From NCBI GenBank assembly GCA_900107365.1, contig FNPS01000001.1, positions 434,001-498,000 of the forward strand: a DNA stretch of 64,000 nt. Direction: 5' to 3'. This stretch comes from Flavobacterium aquidurense. Its GTDB lineage: Bacteria; Bacteroidota; Bacteroidia; Flavobacteriales; Flavobacteriaceae. Shown one piece after another: positions 41,565 to 50,878 of this stretch. Numbering within the stretch: the first letter of the stretch is position 1; every line of letters starts with the position of its first letter. A program made the translations under genes and the position numbers. The notes under the pieces are model-generated. The model was not told the DNA's origin, did no database searches, and saw nothing but the letters and a program-made list of their open reading frames with translations.

Positions 41565-42977
41565 TTATCTAAGTTCTAAAAGTACAACATTTTCAACATG
41601 GTGCGTCTGCGGAAACATATCAACTGGTCGAACGCGGGTAACTTTGTATTTTTCGTCCATTAAAGCAAGATCTCTCGCTTGTGTAGCCGAGTTACAACTC
41701 ACATAAACTATTTTTTCAGGAGCAATCTTCATGATTTGATCAATAACAGCTGCGTGCATACCATCCCTTGGCGGATCTGTAATAATAACATCTGGTTTTC
41801 CGTGTTGTGCAATAAAACTTTCATTGAACACTACTTTCATGTCTCCAACAAAAAACTCACAATTTGTAATATTATTGCGTTCTGCATTGGCTTTGGCATC
41901 TAAAATAGCTTCAGGAACACTTTCTACACCAATTACTTTTTTTGCTTTTTTAGAAACGAACTGAGCAATCGTTCCTGTTCCTGTATATAAATCATAAACC
42001 GTTTCGTTACCTGTAAGTCCGGCAAAATCACGTGTTATTTTGTACAGTTCATAAGCCTGATCAGAATTGGTCTGGTAAAATGATTTAGCATTGATACTAA
42101 ATTTCAGACCTTCCATTTCCTCCAAAATATAATCTCTACCTTTATATAGTTTAATGTCCTGATCGTATATTGTATCGTTCTGTTTTGAATTTACGACATA
42201 TTGTAATGAAGTAATTTGTGGGAATTTTTCATATAAATGATCCAAAATCAATTCACGATTTTTCTTGTCATTTTCGAAAAACTGAATCAAAACCATGATT
42301 TCGCCAGTCGAAGCAGTACGAATCATAAAAGTTCTTAATAAACCTGATTGTTCTCGCGGATTAAAAAAAGCTAAATTATGTTCGTTAGCAAAATCTCTGA
42401 TTTCATTTCTGATAGCATTTGAAGGATCTTCCTGTAAATGACATTTTTGAATGTCCAGAATTTTATCCCACATTTTAGGAATATGAAATCCTAAAGCATT
42501 TCTGTTACCCAGGTCTTCAGTGCTTCCAATTTCCTTTTCTGTTAACCAACGGCTGTTAGAAAACGAAAATTCCATTTTATTTCTATAGAAAAACTGTTTT
42601 TCAGAACCCAAAATAGTTTCGAATTCCGGAAGTTCAACTTTTCCTATACGCTGTAAGTGGTTTTTTACTTCATTTTGTTTGTAATACAACTGTTGGCTGT
42701 ATTTCATATTTTGCCATTTGCATCCCCCACAAACTCCAAAATGCTCGCAAATTGGTTCAATGCGATGTTCTGATAATTCGTGAAATTTTACGGCTTTGCC
42801 TTCGTAATAGGCTTTTCTTTTTTTGAAAGTTTGTACGTCAACTACATCACCCGGTACTACATTCGGAATAAATATTACTTTTCCGTCTGGAGCCTTAGCT
42901 ACTGATACTCCTTTTGCTCCAGCATCAAGAACCTGGATTTGATGAAAGACAACTTTGTCTGTATTTTTTCTTCCCAT
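41565..42977 (-). CDS. rlmD: 23S rRNA (uracil-5-)-methyltransferase RlmD/TrmA family
   Basis: A 470-aa protein. An N-terminal TRAM domain (~10-65) is followed by an iron-sulfur cluster motif (CEHFGVCGGCKWQ plus the later KCHLQ). The Rossmann fold has YDLYTGTGTIAQFV, and the catalytic region DPPRDGMH is followed by YVSCNSATQARDL, with the nucleophile Cys. It adds a methyl group to C5 of a uracil in 23S rRNA; the exact site (U1939 in E. coli RlmD) is assumed from the family. Confidence 0.9.
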   Translation of the reverse strand: MGRKNTDKVVFHQIQVLDAGAKGVSVAKAPDGKVIFIPNVVPGDVVDVQTFKKRKAYYEGKAVKFHELSEHRIEPICEHFGVCGGCKWQNMKYSQQLYYKQNEVKNHLQRIGKVELPEFETILGSEKQFFYRNKMEFSFSNSRWLTEKEIGSTEDLGNRNALGFHIPKMWDKILDIQKCHLQEDPSNAIRNEIRDFANEHNLAFFNPREQSGLLRTFMIRTASTGEIMVLIQFFENDKKNRELILDHLYEKFPQITSLQYVVNSKQNDTIYDQDIKLYKGRDYILEEMEGLKFSINAKSFYQTNSDQAYELYKITRDFAGLTGNETVYDLYTGTGTIAQFVSKKAKKVIGVESVPEAILDAKANAERNNITNCEFFVGDMKVVFNESFIAQHGKPDVIITDPPRDGMHAAVIDQIMKIAPEKIVYVSCNSATQARDLALMDEKYKVTRVRPVDMFPQTHHVENVVLLELR

Positions 42978-42981
42978 AGCG

Positions 42982-42989
42982 CAAAAATA
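42982..42989 (-). promoter_or_regulatory. -7 element (TATTTTTG) for rlmD
   Basis: The minus strand reads TATTTTTG five bases before the start codon, so the mRNA would be nearly leaderless. Confidence 0.45.
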
Positions 42990-43072
42990 AGGGTTTGTAA
43001 ACTTTTATAAATTTAAATTTTAAAATATTTTATCAAATTTTTGAATTTATTAGTTTAAATGAGTTTAAAAGT

Positions 43073-43080
43073 TAACTTTG
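43073..43080 (+). promoter_or_regulatory. -7 element (TAACTTTG) for the histidine kinase
   Basis: TAACTTTG matches TAnnTTTG 57 bases before the ATG at 43137. A TTTG at 43040 is somewhat too far upstream for a standard -33 box. Confidence 0.45.
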
Positions 43081-43136
43081 TTTTTAGTATTATCCCTGAA
43101 TGCTACTTTTTTAACCTATAGTTTTGTTATGTTTTT

Positions 43137-44186
43137 ATGAATTTGTATCACAATCTTTCACAAATAAGCTTTCTGAAAAAAAGCTATTCATTCAAATTTC
43201 TGTTTGTGGCTTTTATAGGTATTCATATTCCGTTAATTGGGATTTTATTTTTTGTACTATTTTACGCTCAGGATATTTCGGCCACCTCTATTTTGGTTTT
43301 TTCTTTAATAATGACCTTATTGGCGACAGTAATAACACTTTTAGTTTTAAAACAATTAATTAAGCCTATCTCAGTAGCATCAAAATCATTAGATGATTAT
43401 CGGAATAACAGAAGACTTTCTGTTTTGCCTACAGAATATACAGATGAAGCTGGTTTATTAATGTGTAATATTCAGGAATCTATTTATGAAGCAGAAAGTT
43501 TTATAAACGAAAAGCAGGATTTAATTTATATGCTTTCGCATGATTTGAAGAATTTTGCGGGAAATCCTCAAGGGCTGGCAAAGTTAATTTTAAGTGAAAA
43601 TCCATCTGAATCCATAAAACATTTAGCCGATTTAATTTGTGAATCGACCAATTTGCAATTTCGTTATATAGAGAATTTTATAAAATTGCTGAATGAACAA
43701 GATCAGGTTGTAAAATTTAATCAGGAACCTCGAGAAATAATATTCCCTAATATTTTGCCTTTCATTAATGAACAGGTAGAGCAACGTTTGATTGATAAAA
43801 ATATCAAATTAAGTCTGAGTTTAGAAACAGTAGCAGCTACCCTTAGAATTGATGAAGGTTTGTTGATTCAGGTTATTGTAAACTTAATAAGTAATGCAAT
43901 TAAGTTTTCTTATTTTGACAGTGAAATCAAAGTCAGAATTTATAGCGAAGATTCAAAATTGATAATTACAGTAATCGATAAAGGAATTGGTTTCAATAAA
44001 AACCAGATTGAAGAGTTATTTAAAAAATTCACGAAAATGAGCCGATTAGGAACGGCAAATGAATCTTCGACAGGAATTGGTTTATATTTGTGCAAAAAAA
44101 TTATTGAAAGAAATAAAGGAACTTTAAGCGCAGCCAGCGAAGGTAAAAACAGAGGAGCTGAGTTTAAGATTGAGTTTGAGATCTAA
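43137..44186 (+). CDS. Membrane sensor histidine kinase (orphan)
   Basis: A 349-aa protein. Two membrane spans (FLFVAFIGIHIPLIGILFFV and TSILVFSLIMTLLATVITLL) with only a very short periplasmic loop suggest membrane or cytoplasmic sensing. The H-box MLSHDLKNFAGN (~130) carries the phospho-acceptor His. The ATPase part has N-box LISNAIKFSYF, G1 IDKGIGFNKNQI and G2 STGIGLYLCKKII. No response regulator is adjacent. Its stop overlaps the convergent neighbour by four bases. Confidence 0.92.
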   Translation: MNLYHNLSQISFLKKSYSFKFLFVAFIGIHIPLIGILFFVLFYAQDISATSILVFSLIMTLLATVITLLVLKQLIKPISVASKSLDDYRNNRRLSVLPTEYTDEAGLLMCNIQESIYEAESFINEKQDLIYMLSHDLKNFAGNPQGLAKLILSENPSESIKHLADLICESTNLQFRYIENFIKLLNEQDQVVKFNQEPREIIFPNILPFINEQVEQRLIDKNIKLSLSLETVAATLRIDEGLLIQVIVNLISNAIKFSYFDSEIKVRIYSEDSKLIITVIDKGIGFNKNQIEELFKKFTKMSRLGTANESSTGIGLYLCKKIIERNKGTLSAASEGKNRGAEFKIEFEI

Positions 44187-44629
44187 TTTTTTCTTTTTTT
44201 GATGATTTCATAATTGACAATCGTAAAAAAATAAAAGCATAAATCAGCGGAAATTTTTCCGAAAATAATTCCGAAAAAATAATTCCCAAATAGAATTGGC
44301 ATCCAATACATGCAAAAAGGACGAATTACTAAAAAGTCTAAAAATGCAGGATAGCCAAATTCTAATACTAAATTTTTCAGTAGTAAAACAATCTCTTTAA
44401 AAGTTGTGTCTTTGTTCTGTACTTTATTTTGCTTTGAAAGTTTTTTATAAGCTGTAATAAAAATGACACTGTAAAAAGCCAGATATTCCGAAAAAGTAAT
44501 AATGTACGCTGTTGTTAATCCGCTATAGATTTTACTAAAAAGAGAAGCTGTAAGCGCGGCACTTGTACTAGCTAATTCAGCATATTTATAACGATCAAAC
44601 CATTCTTTAAATTGTGATTTTGTAAGCAT
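44183..44629 (-). CDS. Integral membrane protein of unknown function (148 aa)
   Basis: It has three to four hydrophobic spans (LTTAYIITFSEYLAFYSVIF, FGYPAFLDFLVIRPFCMYWM, LFGNYFFGIIFGKISADLCF) and a basic C-terminus (EIIKKRKN). The pattern is typical of small flavobacterial inner-membrane proteins. No family was recognised. Confidence 0.7.
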   Translation of the reverse strand: MLTKSQFKEWFDRYKYAELASTSAALTASLFSKIYSGLTTAYIITFSEYLAFYSVIFITAYKKLSKQNKVQNKDTTFKEIVLLLKNLVLEFGYPAFLDFLVIRPFCMYWMPILFGNYFFGIIFGKISADLCFYFFTIVNYEIIKKRKN

Positions 44630-44635
44630 TTCTTT

Positions 44636-44815
44636 TCTAGTAACTAAGTTATTTAGTAGCTAAGTTACTAAGTTTCGTTTTTAGATAATAGTATTTCTGC
44701 CTTTGTTATCTTAAGTGCCTTAGGAACAGGTTTTACTATTTTTGAATTTTAGATTTAAGTTCGGGAACTTAAAAAAAACTTGGAAACTTAGAATCTCAGT
44801 AACTTAGCATCTTAA
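44636..44815. repeat. Paired 8-bp-period arrays (CTAAG type) around an AT-rich gap
   Basis: The left array TAACTAAG, TTATTTAG, TAGCTAAG, TTACTAAG and the right array at about 44770-44812 (AACTTAGA, ATCTCAGT, AACTTAGC, ATCTTAAA) keep 8-bp register and face each other. The ~95 bases between hold nothing recognisable. Confidence 0.78.
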
Positions 44816-44816
44816 A

Positions 44817-45803
44817 TTACCATAAATGATGAACAGAAGGTTTAATGTATTCTTCATAAATCGCGTTCATGGCCTTACTCTTTTCAGGAGTTAATTTTGG
44901 CAGATCATAAACGGATAAATTTGACATAACATGATTTGCTGTAGAAGCGCCGGGAATAATACAACTGATATCCTGAAAACTCAAAATCCATTGTAACGCA
45001 ATAGGTGCAAGATTAGTTGTTTCAGGAAATAATGCTTTTAGTTTTTCTACCGCTTGTAGTCCCAATTCGTAATCGATACCAGAAAAAGTTTCGCCTTTAT
45101 CAAAAGCATCTCCATTACGATTAAAATTGCGATGATCTTGTGGTTCGAAAGTGGTTTTCGAATCAAATTTACCTGTTAAAAGCCCACTTGCTAAGGGAAC
45201 GCGGGCAATAATTCCAATATCTTTTTTTCTGGCTTCAGAAAAAAACAATTGTGAAGGGCGTTGGCGAAACAAATTAAAAATAATTTGTACTGTGGTTACA
45301 TTCGAATATTCGATTGCTTTTAATGCTTCTTCCACTTTTTCGACACTTACGCCAAGATTTAAAATTTTCCCCTGATCTTTCAAACGATCAAACATTTCAA
45401 AAATTTCAGGTCGATAATAAACTTCGGTAGGAGGGCAATGTAACTGAATTAAATCTAGTGTTTCTAAATTCATTCTTTTTAAACTGTCTTCAACAAATTT
45501 CTGAAGCACTTTTGGTTGATAGCCTTCACTAACGTGCGGGTTAATATGTCGCCCGCATTTTGTAGCTACATAAATTCGTTCTGATCGTGAACGTACAACT
45601 CTTCCAACAGCAGTTTCGCTTAAACCGTTTTCATAAACATCTGCAGTATCAATAAAATTTACACCATTATCAATCGCAGTATTCAAAAGTTCGTCTGCTG
45701 TTTTGTTATCAAAAGCAGATCCCCATTTTCCGCCCACTTGCCAGGTGCCAAGTGAGATTTCGGATATATTAAAATTTGTTTTTCCTAGTTTTCTGTAATT
45801 CAT
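44817..45803 (-). CDS. Aldo/keto reductase
   Basis: A 328-aa TIM-barrel protein. MNYRKLGKTNFNISEISLGT is the usual N-terminus; the tetrad residues are in FIDTADVYENGLSE (Asp, Tyr), VATKCGRH (Lys) and LIQLHCPP (His). The C-terminal IPGASTANHVMSNL binds the NADP phosphate. It reduces carbonyls; the substrate is unknown. Confidence 0.92.
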   Translation of the reverse strand: MNYRKLGKTNFNISEISLGTWQVGGKWGSAFDNKTADELLNTAIDNGVNFIDTADVYENGLSETAVGRVVRSRSERIYVATKCGRHINPHVSEGYQPKVLQKFVEDSLKRMNLETLDLIQLHCPPTEVYYRPEIFEMFDRLKDQGKILNLGVSVEKVEEALKAIEYSNVTTVQIIFNLFRQRPSQLFFSEARKKDIGIIARVPLASGLLTGKFDSKTTFEPQDHRNFNRNGDAFDKGETFSGIDYELGLQAVEKLKALFPETTNLAPIALQWILSFQDISCIIPGASTANHVMSNLSVYDLPKLTPEKSKAMNAIYEEYIKPSVHHLW

Positions 45804-45955
45804 TTTTTTAAGGTTCTAAGTTGCTAAGGTTCTCAGATGCTAAGTTTTTTTTAAAGGCGTTAAAAAGGTAAGTTTTAAGTTGCAAAGATGATTTTGTGTA
45901 AGGTAAAAAAAGACTTAGAACCTTAGCATCTTAGCAACTTAGTATCTTTCTCAGT
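45803..45955. repeat. Paired 8-bp-period arrays (CTAAG type)
   Basis: GTTCTAAG, TTGCTAAG, GTTCTCAG, ATGCTAAG at about 45813-45845 face TTAGAACC, TTAGCATC, TTAGCAAC, TTAGTATC at about 45914-45945. The arms are imperfectly complementary. The array fills the gap between cysM and the aldo/keto reductase. Confidence 0.82.
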
Positions 45956-46838
45956 CAAACAAATCCGAAGAAAGATATCGATCGCCGCGATCGCAGATAA
46001 CTGCTACTATAACTCCGGATTCTAATTGTTCAGCAATTTTTAGTGCTACGGCAACAGAACCGCCGCTGCTCATTCCGGCAAAAACGCCTTCTTCAAGTGC
46101 TAATCTTTTTGTCATATCTCTTGCTTCTTGCTCGCTAATGTCTACAACTGTATCTACTTTTGAAGCATCGAAGATCTTTGGTAAATATTCCTGTGGCCAT
46201 TTACGTATTCCGGGAATTTGAGATCCGTCACTTGGTTGTGCGCCTACGATTTGAATAGATGGATTTTTTTCTTTTAAATAAGTCGATGTTCCAATGATTG
46301 TTCCTGTTGTACCCATTGCCGAAACAAAATGTGTTACAGTTCCGTCAGTGTCTTTCCAGATTTCTGGTCCGGTAGTTTTATAATGCGCTTTCCAGTTGTC
46401 GTCATTTGCAAACTGATTTAACATGATGTAACCGCCTTCTGCGACTTTTTTGTCGGCATAGTCACGCGAACCAATAATTCCTTCGCTAGCGGGTGTTAAA
46501 ATCACTGTAGCGCCATAAGCACGCATGGTTTGTGTTCTCTCTTTTGTAGAATCTTCCGGCAATACCAGTTCAATCTCTATTTGAAACAATTGAGCAATCA
46601 TGGCAAGGGCAATTCCGGTATTGCCGCTTGTAGCTTCAATCAATTTATCACCTTTTTTAATTTCACCTCTTTCAAGAGCTGATGCAATCATGTTATAAGC
46701 TGCTCTGTCTTTTACACTTCCGCCTGGATTATTTCCTTCAAGTTTAAGTAAAAGCTTTACGTTTTTATTTTTAACCAAATTGACCGTTTCCATCAATGGA
46801 GTATTTCCAATTAGGTTTAACAATTTCTGTGGACCCAT
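45951..46838 (-). CDS. cysM: Cysteine synthase B (O-acetylserine sulfhydrylase)
   Basis: A 295-aa PLP enzyme. GNNPGGSVKDRAAYNMI carries the PLP lysine; EATSGNTGIALAMIAQL is the substrate/phosphate loop; GTTGTIIGTSTYL binds the PLP phosphate. It makes cysteine from O-acetylserine and sulfide. It begins one base after the stop of cysE on the same strand, so the two steps of the pathway are co-transcribed. Confidence 0.93.
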   Translation of the reverse strand: MGPQKLLNLIGNTPLMETVNLVKNKNVKLLLKLEGNNPGGSVKDRAAYNMIASALERGEIKKGDKLIEATSGNTGIALAMIAQLFQIEIELVLPEDSTKERTQTMRAYGATVILTPASEGIIGSRDYADKKVAEGGYIMLNQFANDDNWKAHYKTTGPEIWKDTDGTVTHFVSAMGTTGTIIGTSTYLKEKNPSIQIVGAQPSDGSQIPGIRKWPQEYLPKIFDASKVDTVVDISEQEARDMTKRLALEEGVFAGMSSGGSVAVALKIAEQLESGVIVAVICDRGDRYLSSDLFD

Positions 46839-46839
46839 T

Positions 46840-47631
46840 TTATTTTTTTTCTTTTATTTTAACTTCAGTTGTCGTGGTGTTCAAAACGATAGAATCTGCA
46901 GGGATAGATTTAGTAATCCAGGCATTTCCTCCAACGATACTATTTTTTCCAATAATTGTTTCGCCTCCTAAAATGGTTGCATTAGCATAAATACAAACAT
47001 TTTTTTCTACAGTAGGATGTCGCTTTGCATTTTTCATTTCTTTGCTCACGCTCAAAGCTCCAAGTGTAACGCCCTGATAAATTTTTACATGTTTTTCAAT
47101 AACGGTTGTTTCACCAATTACAATTCCGGTAGCATGATCGATGAAAAAAGGTGATGCAATTTTAGCACCTGCATGAATATCAGTTCCTGTAATTCTATGT
47201 GCGTATTCGCTCATTAATCTTGAAAATAATAATAAATCAAGTTGATATAGTTCATGACTTAATCTGTAAATGGCAATCGCATAAAAGCCTGGATAACCTA
47301 AATAAACTTCGTCAATGCTGTTTGATGCCGGATCATTTTCTAAAATATATTCAGCATCCTGATTTAATTTTTCTAAAACTTCAGGGAGTTTTTCCAGAAA
47401 ACGGTCCCAAATGGATTCGCATAAATTTTCTGGTTTTTTGCAGGCCAAAACTGCAATTTCTTTAAATCGTATTTCGAGTTCGTCGATGCTTTGCTCTAAA
47501 GGGGCATTTGAATCAAAAAGGGTATAAAAAAGCTTTTCGGTAAAATCTTCTGTCTTAGTTTTGATTCCGTAGTTTATATTCGAATGGCTTTTTAAAGCTT
47601 TTATATTTTGTATGATGAGATTTTTTGACAC
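46840..47631 (-). CDS. cysE: Serine O-acetyltransferase
   Basis: A 263-aa protein. An N-terminal helical part is followed by a left-handed beta-helix of hexapeptide repeats (IHAGAKIASPFFIDHATGIV and KNVCIYANATILGGETIIGK), with the catalytic HRITGTDIHAGA and DHATG His residues. It makes O-acetylserine for the neighbouring CysM. The C-terminus is shorter than in enterobacterial CysE, and the typical terminal Ile ligand for CysK binding is not seen (it ends KIKEKK). Confidence 0.9.
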   Translation of the reverse strand: MSKNLIIQNIKALKSHSNINYGIKTKTEDFTEKLFYTLFDSNAPLEQSIDELEIRFKEIAVLACKKPENLCESIWDRFLEKLPEVLEKLNQDAEYILENDPASNSIDEVYLGYPGFYAIAIYRLSHELYQLDLLLFSRLMSEYAHRITGTDIHAGAKIASPFFIDHATGIVIGETTVIEKHVKIYQGVTLGALSVSKEMKNAKRHPTVEKNVCIYANATILGGETIIGKNSIVGGNAWITKSIPADSIVLNTTTTEVKIKEKK

Positions 47632-47823
47632 AATTATAAAAATTGAATGGATAAATTTGAAACGCTAAAAGTAAGGTGTTTTTTGTAAATAAAGGCACGA
47701 AATGCTTAAAGAAATTTCGTTTTGAGAATTCGATTTGTGATAATTAAAGGAATTTTAGAAACCTGTAATTTATATCATTCTTAAGAAGTTAAATGTGTAA
47801 ATTAGCCAGTAAAATTTATACAA

Positions 47824-48525
47824 ATGAAAAACAATTCAACTTTTAAGAGTGCTATTTCTGATCTTGAATTCCCGGAAAGTGAGAAAATATGGGGGAAATC
47901 AATACATGATCCTATTTTGGGACTTATTGTTAAGGATTATCCCTCGTTTTGTGACACCGATTGTATTGGGGTTCAGGAGTTGAATGTGTATCGTCAAAAA
48001 TACATTTCGAATTATTTATCAGCGGAAATGGGGGCGCTTTCTGATCTGGAAAAAAATGTAATTACATCTTTAAAAGAAGATAAATCGATAGTGAGCATTG
48101 TTGAAGATGAAGAAGAAACAAGAAGTTTTGGGCAGAAAATAGCAGATCAGGTGGCTGATTTTGGAGGAAGCTGGACATTTATCATTTCGTTTTTAGCATT
48201 TATAGTTGTTTGGATTGGTTCGAACGTGTACATTTTGGTAAACAAAGGTTTTGATCCTTATCCGTTTATTTTGTTGAATTTGATCTTGTCCTGTATTGCA
48301 GCGTTACAAGCTCCGGTCATTATGATGAGCCAAAATCGTCAGGAAGAAAAAGATCGAAATCGTGCAAAAAAAGATTATATGATCAATCTAAAATCAGAAT
48401 TGGAGATCAGAATGATTCATGATAAAATTGATCATTTGATCATGCATCAACAACAGGAATTAATCGAAATTCAGAAAGTACAAATCGAAATGATGAATGA
48501 TATTTTGAATCAGGTCAAGAAATAA
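47824..48525 (+). CDS. DUF1003 membrane protein
   Basis: A 233-aa protein. The DUF1003 core spans ~95-175: ADQVADFGGSWTFIISFLAF, a second span YPFILLNLILSCIAALQAPV and the signature IMMSQNRQEEKDR. A charged C-terminal coiled coil follows (HQQQELIEIQKVQIEMMNDI). A cytoplasmic-membrane protein of unknown function, common in bacteria. Confidence 0.88.
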   Translation: MKNNSTFKSAISDLEFPESEKIWGKSIHDPILGLIVKDYPSFCDTDCIGVQELNVYRQKYISNYLSAEMGALSDLEKNVITSLKEDKSIVSIVEDEEETRSFGQKIADQVADFGGSWTFIISFLAFIVVWIGSNVYILVNKGFDPYPFILLNLILSCIAALQAPVIMMSQNRQEEKDRNRAKKDYMINLKSELEIRMIHDKIDHLIMHQQQELIEIQKVQIEMMNDILNQVKK

Positions 48526-48538
48526 TTCTTACAAAAAA

Positions 48539-48823
48539 TTAGACATAAAAATGTTTGAAATAGTACCCGCCAAGCATAAAAAAGACATTTAAAAAAGCAG
48601 CTGCTAAAAGTGCTTTTTTGTTGTTTTTTGATTTGTTAAAGTAATAAAGTACTCCAATTCCAAAAAACAAGAGAGTAGTGTAAACGGCTGGATACATTTT
48701 AAAAGCAGCTAAAAAATCACCTTGAAAAAGTAAGAAAACAGAACGCTGAAAACCACATCCCAAACAGTCAATTCCGAAGACTGTTTTGAATAGGCAAGGC
48801 AGCATATATTTTTCTAAAATCAC
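48539..48823 (-). CDS. DUF2752 membrane protein
   Basis: A 94-aa protein. The family signature is FGIDCLGCGFQRSVFLLFQG (C..CG..R) followed by two spans (YPAVYTTLLFFGIGVLYYFN and AAAFLNVFFMLGGYYF). It is a small inner-membrane protein of unknown function, convergent with the DUF1003 gene. Confidence 0.87.
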   Translation of the reverse strand: MILEKYMLPCLFKTVFGIDCLGCGFQRSVFLLFQGDFLAAFKMYPAVYTTLLFFGIGVLYYFNKSKNNKKALLAAAFLNVFFMLGGYYFKHFYV

Positions 48824-48929
48824 AGCAATTATTTTTTACAATTTTACAAAAAAATAATGGATAACAATTCAGAAGTATGAAACTACTATTTTAAAGTTTC
48901 ATACTTTTGAACTCTTACTATTTAGAAAT

Positions 48930-49115
48930 ATGAAAGCTTTAAAAATTATAATAATGATACTTGCGATTTCGGTTGCGTTATACGAGCAGGTTTCAGCAGA
49001 AAAAAATGTCTACATCATGGTAATTGCAATTGCAGTTTTCATGTTTGGAATGATGCAGTTGAGTGCAAAAACACCGAGTAAAAATCAAGATAAAGAGGAT
49101 AACGATGTTGACTAA
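48930..49115 (+). CDS. Small membrane protein (61 aa)
   Basis: It has two hydrophobic stretches (LKIIIMILAISVALYEQVSA and VYIMVIAIAVFMFGMMQLSA) and an acidic tail (KNQDKEDNDVD). It overlaps the Smr protein start by 11 bases, which indicates coupling. The function is unknown. Confidence 0.62.
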   Translation: MKALKIIIMILAISVALYEQVSAEKNVYIMVIAIAVFMFGMMQLSAKTPSKNQDKEDNDVD

Positions 49116-49656
49116 AGGAGATAAGGTTTCAGTCTTAGACGAAGCCATAAACGGAATAGTGATTTCAGTGAAAAACAATGAGGTTTTGATTGAAACAGAG
49201 GATGGATTTATGATGACATTTTTTGTCAACGAATTGATTAAAATTCACGATTCCAGTAATTTAATGAATTCTATTAAAAGAATAGATTTAGATACTGTTT
49301 CAAAAGAGAAAGAAGAGCCAAAAGCAAGAAGTTTTGTTAAAGAAAAGAAAGATAAACGCGAAATTTCTGCTCCGGAATTCGATTTACACATTGAAAAATT
49401 AGTTCCTAATAAACGAGGAATGTCAAATTATGATATCCTCACTTTACAAACAGAAACAGCAAAAAGACATATTGAATTTGCAATTCGAAACCGCATTCCA
49501 AAAATTGTTTTTATTCATGGTGTTGGTGAAGGAATTTTAAAAGCAGAACTTGACTTTTTATTAGGTCGTTATGACGGAGTAGATTTTCAGGACGCCAATT
49601 ATCAAAAATATGGCTTAGGTGCAACTGAAGTTTATTTTAGGCAAAACAATAAATAA
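49105..49656 (+). CDS. Smr-domain protein
   Basis: A 183-aa protein; the start at 49105 (MLTKGDKVSVLDEAINGIVI) fits the conserved N-terminal beta domain of this flavobacterial MutS2-C-like subgroup. The Smr domain begins at EFDLHIEKL and has the IHGVGEGILKAEL motif (HGxGxG-like). Smr domains nick DNA or cleave RNA; the MutS ATPase is absent, so it is a stand-alone Smr protein. Confidence 0.85.
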   Translation: MLTKGDKVSVLDEAINGIVISVKNNEVLIETEDGFMMTFFVNELIKIHDSSNLMNSIKRIDLDTVSKEKEEPKARSFVKEKKDKREISAPEFDLHIEKLVPNKRGMSNYDILTLQTETAKRHIEFAIRNRIPKIVFIHGVGEGILKAELDFLLGRYDGVDFQDANYQKYGLGATEVYFRQNNK

Positions 49657-49695
49657 TAGTATTTTTTGAGTTTAGAATAGCGTTTTTAAAAGCAT

Positions 49696-49761
49696 AAAAA
49701 AACATCCATTTTTCTTTCTGAATTTGTAATAAAATCAGTTTTGAAAAATGGATGTTTTTTT
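49696..49761. terminator. Bidirectional terminator
   Basis: AAAAAAACATCCATTTTTC (49696-49714) is perfectly complementary to 49743-49761, with A and T runs on the outer sides. It lies between the convergent Smr and lipoprotein genes. Confidence 0.93.
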
Positions 49762-49805
49762 GTAAGAATTCAAATGCTCTTTTGTTTCCTTAAAATTGTT
49801 ATCAA

Positions 49806-50792
49806 TTATGGAGTTACACTTCCCAGAACAAATTCTGTAGCCAGTTTAAATTTGCTGTTTCCTTTTTGAAGCGTTACGTTTTTAAGAACAATTTTATGGG
49901 TGTATATTGTACCAATCAATGTTGTTGTCACTTCTATAATACCACTTACATTTGTAACTCCTGTTTCACCAACCCAAGTATCTTTTACAGTAGGAGATGT
50001 TGGTGTTTTTTCCTGACAATAATATCCTGTTGTTGGTATTGGCAAAGTAGTATTATAGGTTCTGTAATAGACGTTATTTGTAGTTGCTGTAGAATTGATT
50101 AAACCTCTTCTTGGTTGTGTAGGAGGAGTTACTTCGTTCTTAAATAAATTAGCCGCATCAAAATTTTCAATAAGTAAAGAATTTGCAGTGTTATTGTTGT
50201 AAACTTTCTTTTGGTCTGGACAATACTTTGCATTATCAGGTTCAAGAAAACTTACTATTACCGGATCAACAGGAGTTAGATAATCTCCAAATATATATTC
50301 TTTTTCAATTTGAGGACCTGTCGGCTTTTCAAATGTGATATTTTTAAAAATAATACTGTGATTATATCCTGTAATTTCGGTATGTCCATCCGTTGGAGCC
50401 GGCGTTTTCTCAACTTGTTTAGTTACAATTTGAATTGTTCCTGCTGATGCAAACCATTCTTCTGTTACATTTGGTGTTTTTGGAGGTATAGCACCACAAA
50501 TATTTTCTTTCGCTACTGTACCATCATAAGCTCTATAAACAACACGATAGTTCACATTGTCAATTTTATAAACTAACGTATCACCTACAGTTGGCTCGTT
50601 AATAATCTTATCAGCAGGCATATTTAATAATAAAGACTCCTGAGGTTTTAACTTATAAATTAAAGTATTAGTAATTGGGTCACAGCTTGTAGAGGTTACT
50701 TCTTTAAAATCTATTGTGTCAACCGTTAAATCACCGTCATCACAACCATTTAATAAAAGCGCAAATAACAAAAGGCTTGCATATTTTTTCAT
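49806..50792 (-). CDS. Lipoprotein with two internal repeats
   Basis: A 328-aa protein with a lipoprotein signal MKKYASLLLFALLLNGC (Cys17) followed by DDGD. Two halves resemble each other: NYRVVYRAYDG...TIQIVTKQ...HSIIFKNITFEK (~80-165) and NNVYYRTYNTT...GIIEVTTT...HKIVLKNVTLQK (~235-315). Each has a Cys-Pro-Thr segment (CGAIPPKTPNV / CQEKTPTSPTV). The pattern suggests two beta domains by duplication. The role is unknown; it is probably in the outer membrane. Confidence 0.75.
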   Translation of the reverse strand: MKKYASLLLFALLLNGCDDGDLTVDTIDFKEVTSTSCDPITNTLIYKLKPQESLLLNMPADKIINEPTVGDTLVYKIDNVNYRVVYRAYDGTVAKENICGAIPPKTPNVTEEWFASAGTIQIVTKQVEKTPAPTDGHTEITGYNHSIIFKNITFEKPTGPQIEKEYIFGDYLTPVDPVIVSFLEPDNAKYCPDQKKVYNNNTANSLLIENFDAANLFKNEVTPPTQPRRGLINSTATTNNVYYRTYNTTLPIPTTGYYCQEKTPTSPTVKDTWVGETGVTNVSGIIEVTTTLIGTIYTHKIVLKNVTLQKGNSKFKLATEFVLGSVTP

Positions 50793-50865
50793 CGTAAATT
50801 TATTTGGGTCAAAAATAGTGAAAAATTTGGCAAATGATATTTAAGAATAGACAATTGATATTTCA

Positions 50866-50873
50866 TAACTTTG
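50866..50873 (+). promoter_or_regulatory. -7 element (TAACTTTG) abutting the cysteine desulfurase start
   Basis: TAACTTTG ends six bases before the ATG at 50879, so the predicted transcription start falls on or next to the start codon; the mRNA may be leaderless. No ribosome-binding site is visible. Confidence 0.5.
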
Positions 50874-50878
50874 CCACA

